A DNA stretch of 37,831 nucleotides. Source: Nonomuraea zeae (GTDB lineage: Bacteria; Actinomycetota; Actinomycetes; Streptosporangiales; Streptosporangiaceae). The notes beneath the pieces are model-generated. The model saw only the letters and a list, made by a program, of their open reading frames with translations, did no database searches and was not told where the DNA came from. Each line of letters starts with the position of its first letter. Within the stretch, counting starts at the first letter, position 1. The stretch is from contig NZ_VCKX01000107.1 in the NCBI RefSeq assembly GCF_005889725.1, positions 1-37,831 of the forward strand, given 5' to 3'. The position numbers and the translations under genes were made by a program. Below, piece after piece: positions 15,180-23,524 of the stretch.

Positions 15180-16124
15180 CTACCTGAGCTTCGGGTCGAG
15201 AGCGTCGCGCACGGCGTCTCCCAGCATGATGAACGCGAGCACGGTGATGCTCAGGAACACGGCGGGGAAGATCAGCGGCAGCGGCGCGTCGAGGAATCTC
15301 GGCTGCGCGTCCGCGATCATCAGACCCCAGGAGATCTCCGGCGGCTGGACGCCCACGCCCAGGTAGGACAACGCGGCCTCGGCCGCGATGAACCCGCCCA
15401 GGTTGATCGTCGCGATGACGATCACGGGGGCCAGCGCGTTCGGCAGCAGGTGCCGGAACATGATGCGCCCTGAACCTGCGCCGAGCGCCCTGGCCGCGAT
15501 CACGAAGTCCTGCCCCTTGGCGGTGATGACCGCCGCGCGCATGATCCGGAACGTCATCGGCCAGCCCAGGATGGTCAGCGCGAAGACGACCAGCCAGATG
15601 CCGAGCCCGCTGTCGCGGAAGGTCGCGCCGATGAGCAGCGCGCCCAGGATGCTGGGGATGGCGAAGAAGATCTCGGTGATCCTGGAGGCCACCGTGTCGG
15701 TGCGGCCGCCGAAGAAGCCGGCGACGAGACCGGTCAGGCCACCGATGATCGCGGCCGCGATCGTGGTGCTGATGCCGATCTTCAGCGAGTTGGCCGCGCC
15801 GTAGATGGTGCGGGCGTACAGGTCACAGCCCAGGTTGTCCCGGCCGAAGAGATGGCCGGAGCTCGGCAGCTGCCGGGCGGTGGCCAGCTCGCACGTCCTG
15901 GCGTCGGCGGGATCGATCGAGGTGAACAGCGACGGCCAGACCGCCATCAGCACCAGCACCGCGATGAGGCAGCACGAGGCGATGAAGATGGGCTTGCGCC
16001 GCAGGTCGTGCCAGGCGTCGGTCCACAGGCTGGCCGGCTTGGCTTCCTTGGTCTTTTTCTGAGGCAAGGGCGCGGGGCTTCCCTCGGAAGCGATGACGGG
16101 CCCGCCCGGCCGAACGTCACTCAT
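15180..16124 (-). CDS. oppC: Oligopeptide/dipeptide ABC importer, permease C
   Basis: 314-residue membrane permease. N-terminal cytosolic tail (1-45), first membrane helix (about 46-66), an extracytoplasmic segment with GHLFGRDNLGCDLYARTIYGA, typical of OppC/DppC, and five more helices. The inner-loop EAA motif is ARALGAGSGRIMFRHLLPNALAP, which contacts the ATPases. ATG 16124 follows GAGGAT and overlaps the end of oppB by 8 bp. Confidence 0.94.
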   Translation of the reverse strand: MSDVRPGGPVIASEGSPAPLPQKKTKEAKPASLWTDAWHDLRRKPIFIASCCLIAVLVLMAVWPSLFTSIDPADARTCELATARQLPSSGHLFGRDNLGCDLYARTIYGAANSLKIGISTTIAAAIIGGLTGLVAGFFGGRTDTVASRITEIFFAIPSILGALLIGATFRDSGLGIWLVVFALTILGWPMTFRIMRAAVITAKGQDFVIAARALGAGSGRIMFRHLLPNALAPVIVIATINLGGFIAAEAALSYLGVGVQPPEISWGLMIADAQPRFLDAPLPLIFPAVFLSITVLAFIMLGDAVRDALDPKLR

Positions 16125-17061
16125 AGCGGATCCTCGGGTCGAGCACTGCGTACATCAGATCGACGACCAGGTTGGCCAGGATGTAAATCAGCACCAGGAT
16201 TGTCACGATACCGACTACCACCGGCTGCTCTCTCAAATAGACCGAGATGAACAGCTGATTGCCGATGCCCGGCAGGTTGAAGATCCGCTCGGTGATCACC
16301 GCCCCGCCCATGAGGTTGCCGAGGTCGGCGCCCAGGAAGGTGATGAGCGGGATCAACGCGTTGCGCAGGCCGTGTCTGCCGACGACCCGTCTTCGGGACA
16401 GACCCTTCGCGGTCGCGGTCCTGATGAAGTCGGCTCTCAGCGTCTCGGCCAGGCTGGTCCTGGTGAGACGGGTGAGATAGGCGATCGACACCCCGGCGAG
16501 CACGAAGCCGGGCAGCAGATAGCTGCGCAACCCATTGGTGATGCCCGCGATCGGGAAGATGTCGAGCCCGGTCCACTGCTTGAGCTTCACGCCCAGCATG
16601 TACTGCAGGACGAATCCCGACACCAGGGTCGGAACCGAGATCAGCAGCAGGGTGGAGGCGAGGATCAGGGTGTCGATCGCCTGGCCGCGCCGCAGCGCCG
16701 CCCACAGGCCGAGACCGACGCCGATGAGAGCCTCGATGATGAGGGCGGTGAGCGCCAGGTTCAGAGTGACCTGGAACTTGCCCGCCATGATCTGGGACAC
16801 GGGCACGTCGGCGAACGTGACGCCGAAGTCCCCTCGCAGGAGCACGCCGCTGATGTAGTACCAGTACTGCAGCAGCAGCGGATCGTTGAGGTGATACTGC
16901 TCGCGCAGGATAGCGACGATGTTGGGGTCCGCTCGCTTCTCACCGGCCAGCGCCGCGATGGGATCGCCGGGCAGCGCGAAGACGATGGTGAAGATGAGCA
17001 GGGTGGCACCCAACAGCACAGGTATTGACTGGAGCAGACGCCTGATGATGTAACGGCCCAT
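16117..17061 (-). CDS. oppB: Oligopeptide/dipeptide ABC importer, permease B
   Basis: 314-residue permease starting MGRYIIRRLLQSIPVLLG, the canonical OppB/DppB N-terminus, with LPGDP at the end of helix 1, six membrane helices and the EAA loop TATAKGLSRRRVVGRHGLRNALIP. Forms the pore with OppC. ATG 17061 follows GGGAGG. A strong hairpin lies between oppA and this gene. Confidence 0.94.
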   Translation of the reverse strand: MGRYIIRRLLQSIPVLLGATLLIFTIVFALPGDPIAALAGEKRADPNIVAILREQYHLNDPLLLQYWYYISGVLLRGDFGVTFADVPVSQIMAGKFQVTLNLALTALIIEALIGVGLGLWAALRRGQAIDTLILASTLLLISVPTLVSGFVLQYMLGVKLKQWTGLDIFPIAGITNGLRSYLLPGFVLAGVSIAYLTRLTRTSLAETLRADFIRTATAKGLSRRRVVGRHGLRNALIPLITFLGADLGNLMGGAVITERIFNLPGIGNQLFISVYLREQPVVVGIVTILVLIYILANLVVDLMYAVLDPRIRYE

Positions 17062-17146
17062 TTAAGCCTCCCGTACATGCCAAGAAGGCAGTCCCTCGGC
17101 CCAGGGGTTCCTGGCCGAAGAAACCGCCTTCATGGCTGGCCCTTCG

Positions 17147-17171
17147 AGGGCGGGCGCCACGCGCCCGCCCT
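17147..17171 (-). terminator. Intercistronic hairpin between oppA and oppB
   Basis: 11-bp perfect stem (arms 17147-17157 and 17161-17171) with a 3-nt loop, 13 bp past the oppA stop. Such hairpins usually stabilise or partially terminate the binding-protein mRNA so that OppA is made in excess over the permease. Confidence 0.7.
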
Positions 17172-17183
17172 AGGGCTCAACCG

Positions 17184-18821
17184 TCAGACCTTCTCGACGT
17201 CGGCCCACTCAACCTGGTTGAGCAGGTTGATCTTGACGTTCTTGACCTTGCTGGAGTAGCCGGAGTTGTTCCGGTAGAAGTACACCGGAATGTAGGGCAG
17301 CTCCTCGTTCAGGATGTCATCTGCCTGCTGGTAGAACTTCAGGCCCTCCTCGACGGACGCGGCCTGGTCGCCCTTGGCGATCAGGTCGTCGAACGCCTTG
17401 TTGGAGTAGCCGCCGTAGTTGGAGCCCGTCGCGATGGCGCCGGTGCTGAAGATCGGCGACAGGTAGTTCTCCGCCGACGGGTAGTCGATCGCCCAGCCCA
17501 TGCGGAACAGGCCCTTGTACTTCTTGCTGTCCAGCTCGTCCAGGATGCTGGCGAACTTCTCGAACGGCTTGGCGGTCGCGTCGATGCCGAGGTTCGCCTT
17601 CAGGTTGTTGGCGATGGCCTCGATCCACTCCTTGTGCGGACCGTCGGCGTTGTAGCCGATCTCGAGCTTCTTCGGGCCGCCCGCGGACTCGTACAGCTTC
17701 TTGGCCTCGGCCGGGTTGTACGTGCACGCCTTGCAGGCGCCCTGGCGGTAGCCCGCGATGGCCGGGTTGATGAAGTCGTCGGCCGGGGACCGGGTGCCCG
17801 AGAAGACCGTCTCGGCGATGGTCTTCCTGTCGATGGCCATCGAGATGGCCTTGCGGATGTCGACCTTGTTCAGCTCGTCGTTGTACTTGAGCGGAACGCC
17901 GATGTAGCCGACGCCGGCGTCGGGCTGGTCCTGGTAGCGCTCCCCGAGGGTGGCCTTGGCCGTGGAGATCGCGGCGGGGCCGAGGGAGTCGTGGATGTCG
18001 AGGTTGTCGGCCTGGAGGTCGTTGAACGCCGTGTCCGAGTTGGTGTACAGCTTGAACTGGAGCTTGGTCCAGTTCTTCGGCTTGGCGCCCGGGTACTTGT
18101 CGTAGACCGACATGTCGATGGTCTGGTCGGTGCCCTTCTTGAAGGGCTTGTCCATCTTGAACAGACCCTGTCCGATGGGCTTCTCGCCGTACTCGTTCGT
18201 CACCTTGCCGTCGGCGCCGAAGGCGGCCTTGGGCAGCGGGTAGAACGCGGTGTAGCCGAGCATGACCTTGAACTGCGAGAACGGCGCGGTAAGGGTGACC
18301 TTCAGCGTCGTGTCGTCGACGGCCTCGAGGCCCTTCATGCCCTTCGCGGTGACTGGCTTGCCCTCACCCGGGTTGAGATCGGCGAAGCCGTCCACCCTGC
18401 CGAAGAAGTAGCCGGCGCTCTGCGCGTTCTCCTGGTTCGCCGCGTAATTCCAGGCGTCCACGTAGTTCTGCGCGATCAGCGGCTCGCCGTTGTGCCAGGT
18501 GTAACCCGGCTTGATCTTGATAGTCCAGACCTTCTGGTCTTCGCTGGTGATCGACTCGGCAGCGGCCTCGACGGCGTTCTTGTTCTCGTCGTAGTTGACG
18601 AGGGGCTCAAACAGCGCGGCGAGAGTCTCGGAACCCTCGGACTCCGTCGTGTTCGACGGGACCAAGAGCTCCTGCGGCTCACCGAGCTCCATGCGGACCG
18701 GCGTTTCGCCGCCGCCCGCGGCAGTGCCGCCGGTTTCCGAGGCACCGCCGCCACACGCGGCAACCGCGAGGGCGAGCAGCGCGGTACCGGCGACGATCTG
18801 TGCGCCCTTAGTAACACGCAT
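17184..18821 (-). CDS. oppA: Oligopeptide/dipeptide-binding lipoprotein
   Basis: 545-residue extracellular solute-binding protein (family 5). Signal peptide with lipobox LAVAAC, Cys23 being the lipidated residue, followed by a Gly/Thr-rich linker. The family core VWTIKIKPGYTWHNGEP and DAWNYAAN is present near residue 95, and the C-terminal part ends LPYIPVYFYRNNSGY. First gene of the operon; ATG 18821 follows GGGAGG at 12 nt. Peptide specificity cannot be read from sequence. Confidence 0.94.
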   Translation of the reverse strand: MRVTKGAQIVAGTALLALAVAACGGGASETGGTAAGGGETPVRMELGEPQELLVPSNTTESEGSETLAALFEPLVNYDENKNAVEAAAESITSEDQKVWTIKIKPGYTWHNGEPLIAQNYVDAWNYAANQENAQSAGYFFGRVDGFADLNPGEGKPVTAKGMKGLEAVDDTTLKVTLTAPFSQFKVMLGYTAFYPLPKAAFGADGKVTNEYGEKPIGQGLFKMDKPFKKGTDQTIDMSVYDKYPGAKPKNWTKLQFKLYTNSDTAFNDLQADNLDIHDSLGPAAISTAKATLGERYQDQPDAGVGYIGVPLKYNDELNKVDIRKAISMAIDRKTIAETVFSGTRSPADDFINPAIAGYRQGACKACTYNPAEAKKLYESAGGPKKLEIGYNADGPHKEWIEAIANNLKANLGIDATAKPFEKFASILDELDSKKYKGLFRMGWAIDYPSAENYLSPIFSTGAIATGSNYGGYSNKAFDDLIAKGDQAASVEEGLKFYQQADDILNEELPYIPVYFYRNNSGYSSKVKNVKINLLNQVEWADVEKV

Positions 18822-19292
18822 GGTGAAAGAATTCCTCCCTCTACAGTGGGCGTAAGCGCTGAGCTGCGGTGATCGTGAGCAGCCTGACGGGGGGGTCCTG
18901 GTATCCCCCCGGATTTGGCTGACATGGTCAAACCAGCCGACGCCCTGCCAGTCGATCGCGACTATCCCTTACTACTTGCCACCAGGGAGTCTCTGGCGCG
19001 TTGCAGTTCGGTCACACGTACGCCTATCCAGCGTCACAGACATTTGCTCCAGTCCGTACCAAACCCCGCAAAGTGGCACTTGCAGGGGTGGTCCGGACGT
19101 GAACAGCGGATGAAAAATACCCTCTACATGACAGTGCTCGTGCCCTTGCCAGCGCGCCCCGGCTGGCTGGGCTACGGTTGAGCAGGTCTTGACGGCGCCT
19201 TGGAACCCGGCGACGTAAGACTCCGTCCAACTGACTGTCGCGAACCCGCGCGACAGGCACCCCACCGACCGGGATCCAATAGAGTCCTTGCC
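18822..19292. other. Divergent regulatory region, oppA / wzm
   Basis: 471 bp with no supported gene. Near oppA: a 6-bp G/C hairpin (18890-18910) in the leader, and a minus-strand TTGACC (plus 18926-18931) inside a TGAC-N3-GTCA dyad. Near wzm: TAGAGT (19280-19285) 7 nt before the ATG. A 23-codon ORF (19110-19181) has no ribosome site and is not called. Confidence 0.6.
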
Positions 19293-20228
19293 ATGAGCCA
19301 GCCGGAATCCGTTGTAGCGGACGCCCAGGCGGGCGGCCGAAGCGGACAGGAGCCGCTGGCCAAGCTCGCCAAGAGGTATGGGCTTCGCCGTGCCATCGCG
19401 CGGCCGAGGTTTCCCGTCTACCTGCGCCAGCTGTGGCAGCGGAGACACTTCATCCTGACGTACGCGACCTCGCGCAACGTCTCGAAATACTCCAGCTCCG
19501 CGCTCGGCCAGCTCTGGCAGGTGCTGACGCCGCTGCTCAACGCCGCCATCTACTTCCTGATGTTCGGCCTCATCCTGGGCGGCAGCAAGGACATCGAGAA
19601 CTACCCGGCGTTCCTGCTGACCGGCATGTTCATCTTCACCTTCACGCAGCGCACGGTCACGGCGGGCGCGAAGTCGATCTCGAGCAACCTGTCGCTCATC
19701 CGCGCGCTCCACTTCCCCAGGGCGTCGCTCCCGCTCGCCTACACGATCCAGGAGCTGCAGCAGCTCGCCATCTCCATGGGCGTGCTCCTCACCCTCGTGG
19801 TCGCCACCCAGGAGTGGCCCACCTGGTTCTGGCTCATGATCCCCGTGGTGCTCGCCCTGCAGACGATGTTCAACATCGGCGCGGGCCTGGTGGTCGCCCG
19901 GCTCGGGGCCACGATGCGCGATCTCAACCAGCTGCTGCCGTTCATCACGCGCACTTGGCTCTACGCCTCAGGTGTGTTCTTCTCGATTCAGGACAAAGTA
20001 GTTGAGTCTGCACAGCTGCCTCAGTGGGTAGCCAACGTGATGTACCTCAACCCGGCAGCCTCCTACATCGAGTGGATGCGCGAGATCCTCATCAAGTCCC
20101 ACAACCCCGAGTTCGGTCACTACCCGCCGCCTATGGTGTGGATGTCTTGCGTATTCTGGGCGGTGTTCGCTCTCGGCTTCGGCTTCTGGTACTTCTGGCG
20201 GTCCGAGGAGAGGTACGGGCGTGGCTGA
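19293..20228 (+). CDS. ABC-2 type polysaccharide/teichoic-acid exporter permease
   Basis: 311-residue integral membrane protein of the TagG/Wzm/RfbD group that moves lipid-linked cell-wall polymers outwards. N-terminal amphipathic region LRQLWQRRHFILTYATSRN, then SALGQLWQVLTPLLNAAIYF, the conserved entry to helix 1, and five more helices; VMYLNPAASYIEWMREIL is the typical loop before the last helix. ATG 19293 has no Shine-Dalgarno, but TAGAGT ends 7 nt before it. Overlaps the ATPase gene by 8 bp. No glycosyltransferases are adjacent, so the polymer is unknown. Confidence 0.9.
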   Translation: MSQPESVVADAQAGGRSGQEPLAKLAKRYGLRRAIARPRFPVYLRQLWQRRHFILTYATSRNVSKYSSSALGQLWQVLTPLLNAAIYFLMFGLILGGSKDIENYPAFLLTGMFIFTFTQRTVTAGAKSISSNLSLIRALHFPRASLPLAYTIQELQQLAISMGVLLTLVVATQEWPTWFWLMIPVVLALQTMFNIGAGLVVARLGATMRDLNQLLPFITRTWLYASGVFFSIQDKVVESAQLPQWVANVMYLNPAASYIEWMREILIKSHNPEFGHYPPPMVWMSCVFWAVFALGFGFWYFWRSEERYGRG

Positions 20229-21087
20229 ACTGATCAAGGAGCTGTCACAGGTGAAGGGCGAGGAGCCCGCCGTCCCCGGCAAGGATGTCAGAGTGCATCC
20301 CAACCCGGAGCCCCAGGGCAAGCGGCCGCTTGACGTCCCCACGGGCACTCCGACCGTCATCGTCGACGACCTCCACATCGTCTACCGCGTCTACGGCGCG
20401 GCCAGCGACACGGAGAAGGGCAACGCGGTCAACGCCCTCACGCGCATTCTCAGGCGTCAGGGCCGCCCGCAGATGAAAGAGGTCCACGCCGTCAAGGGCG
20501 TGACCTTCGTGGCCTATCACGGGGACGCCATCGGCATCGTGGGCCGCAACGGGTCGGGCAAGTCCACGCTGCTGCGGGCCATCGCCGGCCTGCTGCCCCC
20601 GCACGAGGGCGCCGTCTACACCGACGGCCAGCCGTCGCTGCTCGGCGTCAACGCGGCCCTCATGCGCGAGCTGACCGGCGAGCGCAACATCGTCCTCGGC
20701 TGTTACGCCATGGGCATGACGCCGGCCGAGGTCCAGGAGAAATACCAGGAGATCGTCGACTTCTCCGGCATCGACGAGTTCGTCCAGCTGCCGATGTCCA
20801 CCTACTCCTCGGGCATGGGCGCGCGGCTGCGCTTCGCCATCTCCTCCGCCAAGACCCACGACGTCCTGCTCATCGACGAGGCGCTGGCGACCGGCGACCG
20901 CGAGTTCCGCAAGAAGAGCGAGGAGCGCATCCGCCAGATCCGCGAGTCGGCGGGCACGGTCTTCCTCGTGGCCCACGACCTCAAGGTCATCGAGGAGACC
21001 TGCAACCGGGTCATCTGGCTGCACAAGGGCAAGATCAAGATGGACGGCGACCCGAAGGAAGTCATCGCCGCCTACAACAAGGGCTGA
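20221..21087 (+). CDS. ABC polysaccharide/teichoic-acid exporter ATPase
   Basis: 288-residue ATPase of the TagH/Wzt group. N-terminal 50 residues are Pro/Lys-rich and poorly conserved. Walker A GRNGSGKST, signature YSSGMGARL (typical for this family), Walker B VLLIDEALATGD and H-loop VAHDLKVIEETCNR are present. There is no long C-terminal carbohydrate-binding domain as in some Wzt proteins, so export is probably not coupled to chain-end recognition. Start GTG 20221 after GGAGAGG, overlapping the permease stop. Confidence 0.92.
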   Translation: MAELIKELSQVKGEEPAVPGKDVRVHPNPEPQGKRPLDVPTGTPTVIVDDLHIVYRVYGAASDTEKGNAVNALTRILRRQGRPQMKEVHAVKGVTFVAYHGDAIGIVGRNGSGKSTLLRAIAGLLPPHEGAVYTDGQPSLLGVNAALMRELTGERNIVLGCYAMGMTPAEVQEKYQEIVDFSGIDEFVQLPMSTYSSGMGARLRFAISSAKTHDVLLIDEALATGDREFRKKSEERIRQIRESAGTVFLVAHDLKVIEETCNRVIWLHKGKIKMDGDPKEVIAAYNKG

Positions 21088-21092
21088 CCCGC

Positions 21093-21113
21093 CGGGCGGT
21101 CCCCTCCCGCCCG
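21093..21113 (+). terminator. Hairpin after the exporter ATPase gene
   Basis: CGGGCGG / CCGCCCG, 7-bp perfect stem with a 7-nt loop, starting 6 bp after the stop codon. Confidence 0.55.
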
Positions 21114-21283
21114 TGCCGCGCGGCCCTCGCTCCGGTCCTTGGCGCGCCCGCTGCCCCCGGCGGCTCCTCTACGCCCACGCGGGCGGCCTTCGGGCCGCAC
21201 TCCCATGCTCTCCCCTCGGGGTTCAGGCCCGCCCGAATTCGATCCCGTGTGCGAAACACCGGTGCGACGCGAGGGGTGAATGA

Positions 21284-21313
21284 CTGACAGCGAGCCTGCC
21301 GTTCCGATAGGAT
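21284..21313 (+). promoter_or_regulatory. Strong promoter of the small gene
   Basis: CTGACA (21284-21289), 18-nt spacer, TAGGAT (21308-21313): 5 of 6 matches at -35 and a favoured actinomycete -10. Predicted transcript start about 21320. Confidence 0.65.
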
Positions 21314-21343
21314 TCGAACGCCAATTCGATCTGAGGAACGGCG

Positions 21344-21517
21344 ATGGAGTGGGAGCGCGCGATGGGACAGCTTTCGGCCGCCATTGACCACCTGGCCACC
21401 GAGGACGTTGCCGAGATCCCCCGGATGCAGCTCGCCGAGCAGCTTCTGGAGCTGCACTGGCAGATGGCCCGGCTCCAGGCCCAGATAGCCCGCCGCACCG
21501 GGGTCCGGCTCCCCTGA
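21344..21517 (+). CDS. Small protein, 57 residues, unknown function
   Basis: Short ORF with a consensus-like promoter (21284-21313), a GAGGAA ribosome site (21333-21338) and ATG 21344; a second in-frame ATG is at 21362. The protein is predicted all-helical: SAAIDHLATEDVAEI, then a Leu/Gln-rich helix QLAEQLLELHWQMARLQAQI and a basic end RRTGVRLP. The helix pattern resembles the first 50 residues of DUF222/HNH endonuclease proteins, so it could be a remnant of one, but the intact expression signals argue for a real small protein. It stands alone between terminator-like hairpins. Confidence 0.55.
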   Translation: MEWERAMGQLSAAIDHLATEDVAEIPRMQLAEQLLELHWQMARLQAQIARRTGVRLP

Positions 21518-22126
21518 CCCAACCGGCAGCCCAGGAAGGCACGCGGGCTTCCCTACCCCGAAGGCGGCACGGGTCCGGCGGCCTTCCCGATCGCACCAGA
21601 GCCCGGCCCGGTGGCGGGGGCGCGGGCCGTACCTCATGGGCATGAGAATGCCGCCGACCCCGGGGTGGGGCCGGCGGCGATGGGGCGGGGCTCGTGCGGC
21701 GCCGCTGCCCTGCAGAGGCGGCGCGTGCGACGAGCGCGCCCTGGGCGAGGGCGCGTCCGCCCTGGCCCGTCATGAGACCACCCGCTCTCGCGGGGGCTCG
21801 CAACCAACGCGCGGTCAGTGCCTCGGGCGCTCGGCACCCGTGAGCGCCTCTTCGGCCTGCCGCGTCGGGTACGACGGCGTCCCGGTCCCGGGAAACTCGC
21901 CGTCAGGGAACTGCTGGAGCGCGCGAACGCCGTCGCCGCGTCGCCGTCACCGCCGGTTCCCGGGCGTCGGCACCTGGGACGCCCGCGAACCGTCGTGCCG
22001 GCTTCCGGCGAGCCGCACCCGTCAGCGCCTGCTCAGCACCCGCCCGCACCCCTTGCCCGCCTGTCCGGCGCTGCTCGGGCACCTGGCCGGCGCTTCGGCA
22101 CCTCGTCAGCGCCTCCGTCGCGTCAG
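21518..22126. other. Gene-free GC-rich stretch with several hairpins
   Basis: 609 bp with no convincing coding sequence on either strand; open frames here are Arg/Pro-rich artefacts. Clear stems: GAAGGC/GCCTTC (21560-21586), GCCGCCG/CGGCGGC with CCCC/GGGG inside (21650-21678), and GCGCCGC/GCGGCGC (21699-21724). From about 21830 to 22126 it is C-rich with scattered GCGCCT/CAGCGCC words. It separates the small gene from the convergent secreted-protein gene. Confidence 0.6.
21650..21678 (+). terminator. Strong hairpin, probable terminator of the small gene
   Basis: GCCGCCG (21650-21656) pairs with CGGCGGC (21672-21678), extended by CCCC/GGGG after one mismatch, loop of 5. It is 133 bp after the small-gene stop. 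Confidence 0.5.
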
Positions 22127-23125
22127 CTAGTCGCGAACCCAGGAGTTCCGCACCGAGCCCGTCAGCGCGTCGGTGGTCCAGCCGAGGGCGGCCACCACGT
22201 CACCGTAGTAGCCGGTGGTCTTGACGCCGCGGGTGGCGACGACACCGGAGGCGTCCTCGACCAGCGGGGTGAGCTCGTCCACGGAAGCGGCCTGGCTGGT
22301 GCCGGGCAGCGACTGGACGACCGGGGCCATCTCGGCCGGCGCGACCTGTCCGACGATCGGGGCCAGCTCGCCGCTCGCCGCGTTCGGCAGCGCACGGCGC
22401 GCGGCCATGGCGAGCCCGGTCAGGGCGGTGTCTGCGGACAGGGACTCGACGCTCCTGGCGGCGCCGCTCATGGTCTTGGCCGTGAGGCCGGTGGCGTCCA
22501 GGAAGCCAGCGCCGGCGCCCGGCATGAGGCTGGAGGGGGCGAGCCTGTTCGCCGTGCCCCCGGCCGACGAGTCGACCAGGCCGGTCACCGCGCCGTAGGC
22601 GCCGCTCACGGCCGAACCCTCGGTGATGAGCCGGCGGTTGCCCTGCTCGCCGGTCTTGACCGCCGGCGTCGCCAGGCGCGAGGCGCCCGACAGCACGGGC
22701 AGCGACTTGGTCAGGTCGCCGTGGGCGAGCCGGAACCCGCCGACGATCGGCGACAGCTCGGTCAGCGGCGAACCGCCGCTGACCGCGTCCTCCGCCGCGT
22801 TGGGCGTGGGGCCGGACATGCCGGGCTCCCTCTGGTCCTCGCTGGCCGCGTCCAGTTCCTCCTCGGTCATGGGACGGCTCGGGGCCTTGGCCGACTTGGC
22901 CTTGCCGAACAGGCCGCTGAGCAGGCCCTTCTGGACCAGGCCGCCCAGCAGGCTGCCGATCGGGCCGCCGAGCGGGCTGCCGGGCGCGCTGGTGCCTCCG
23001 AGCGGAGCGTCGTTGGTCGCGTACCGTCCGCTGTTGTATTGAACGTCCGCTTGAGCTGGCACGGCCAATGCCGCCGCCAGGCCGAACGCTGTGACGGCGA
23101 CAGCCGTCTTGACTACTCGATTCAT
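22127..23125 (-). CDS. Secreted low-complexity protein, unknown function
   Basis: 332 residues. Signal peptide MNRVVKTAVAVTAFGLAAAL with cleavage after AQA (about residue 26). The mature part has no Cys and is rich in Ala, Gly, Ser, Leu and Pro: a Gly/Leu segment (PLGGPIGSLLGGLVQKGLL), an acidic patch EEELDAASEDQREP, and loose repeats around L(A/T)PIVG and PVVQSLPG (SPIVGG, APIVGQ, APVVQS, TPLVED). This suggests an extracellular structural or cell-wall-associated protein. ATG 23125 follows GGGAAGG. I do not recognise a family. Confidence 0.8.
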   Translation of the reverse strand: MNRVVKTAVAVTAFGLAAALAVPAQADVQYNSGRYATNDAPLGGTSAPGSPLGGPIGSLLGGLVQKGLLSGLFGKAKSAKAPSRPMTEEELDAASEDQREPGMSGPTPNAAEDAVSGGSPLTELSPIVGGFRLAHGDLTKSLPVLSGASRLATPAVKTGEQGNRRLITEGSAVSGAYGAVTGLVDSSAGGTANRLAPSSLMPGAGAGFLDATGLTAKTMSGAARSVESLSADTALTGLAMAARRALPNAASGELAPIVGQVAPAEMAPVVQSLPGTSQAASVDELTPLVEDASGVVATRGVKTTGYYGDVVAALGWTTDALTGSVRNSWVRD

Positions 23126-23442
23126 GATTGCCTTCCCGGCTCGTGATCGATCGCTCTCGAATGCGGTGGAAATGCGAATCGATAACCCCCGAATGCCGTG
23201 GCGTGCGCGCTATGGGCACCACACGAAGCGTGCCGTCACGGCTGAGCTACGCCAGCAGTTCTATCACTCGCTGTGACCGGCCGCAGGCGCATGAATGCCC
23301 ATGTAGCAGGGGTTTGCAGCCCGGTTACCGAGTAAAGGGGGAAGCGTTGAGCGGAAGACAAAACCGGAAATAGGAGGCTCTTGTTTCCGATATTGTGCGC
23401 ACTCGGCCGAGGCCGTGAGCGCGTGGAAGAGGGCACCCTTGC

Positions 23443-23483
23443 GGCCCGTGAACAAAGGGTCGCGAAATCAATTGTCACGGGCC
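23443..23483. repeat. Long inverted repeat
   Basis: GGCCCGTG (23443-23450) and CACGGGCC (23476-23483) are perfect complements; ACAA/TTGT continue the stem across one bulged A, giving a 12-bp stem with a 16-nt loop. Could be an RNA element in the leader of the downstream minus-strand gene or part of a composite terminator. Confidence 0.6.
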
Positions 23484-23503
23484 GGGGTGCGGATTTACCG
23501 ATC

Positions 23504-23524
23504 GCGGTCGACGCGCGCGACCGC
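23504..23524 (-). terminator. Hairpin terminator of the KamA-like gene
   Basis: GCGGTCG / CGACCGC, 7-bp perfect stem, 7-nt loop, immediately next to the stop codon. Confidence 0.55.

Larger units (their letters stand above)
23126..23524. other. Intergenic region between kamA-like and secreted-protein genes
   Basis: 399 bp without a supported gene. It contains the leader of the secreted-protein gene, a long inverted repeat (23443-23483), and the kamA terminator (23504-23524). The size of the leader leaves room for an RNA switch before the secreted protein; I looked for the cyclic-di-AMP type and could not match it. Confidence 0.5.

Noticed and set aside
19110..19181. 23-codon leader peptide before wzm
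   Set aside because: No ribosome site or promoter of its own and no run of regulatory codons.
21305..21335. tRNA T-arm-like GGATTCGAAC
   Set aside because: On the minus strand the T-stem does not pair and no acceptor or anticodon arms can be drawn; the bases are better explained as a -10 box and leader.
21818..23146. Long plus-strand open frame (442 codons) across the secreted-protein gene
   Set aside because: It is antisense to a gene with a good start, signal peptide and ribosome site, and encodes Arg/Gly/His-rich sequence typical of shadow frames in high-GC DNA.
23126..23442. Cyclic-di-AMP riboswitch before the secreted-protein gene
   Set aside because: The leader is long and the gene is a secreted protein, but I could not find the conserved core bases of that riboswitch class.
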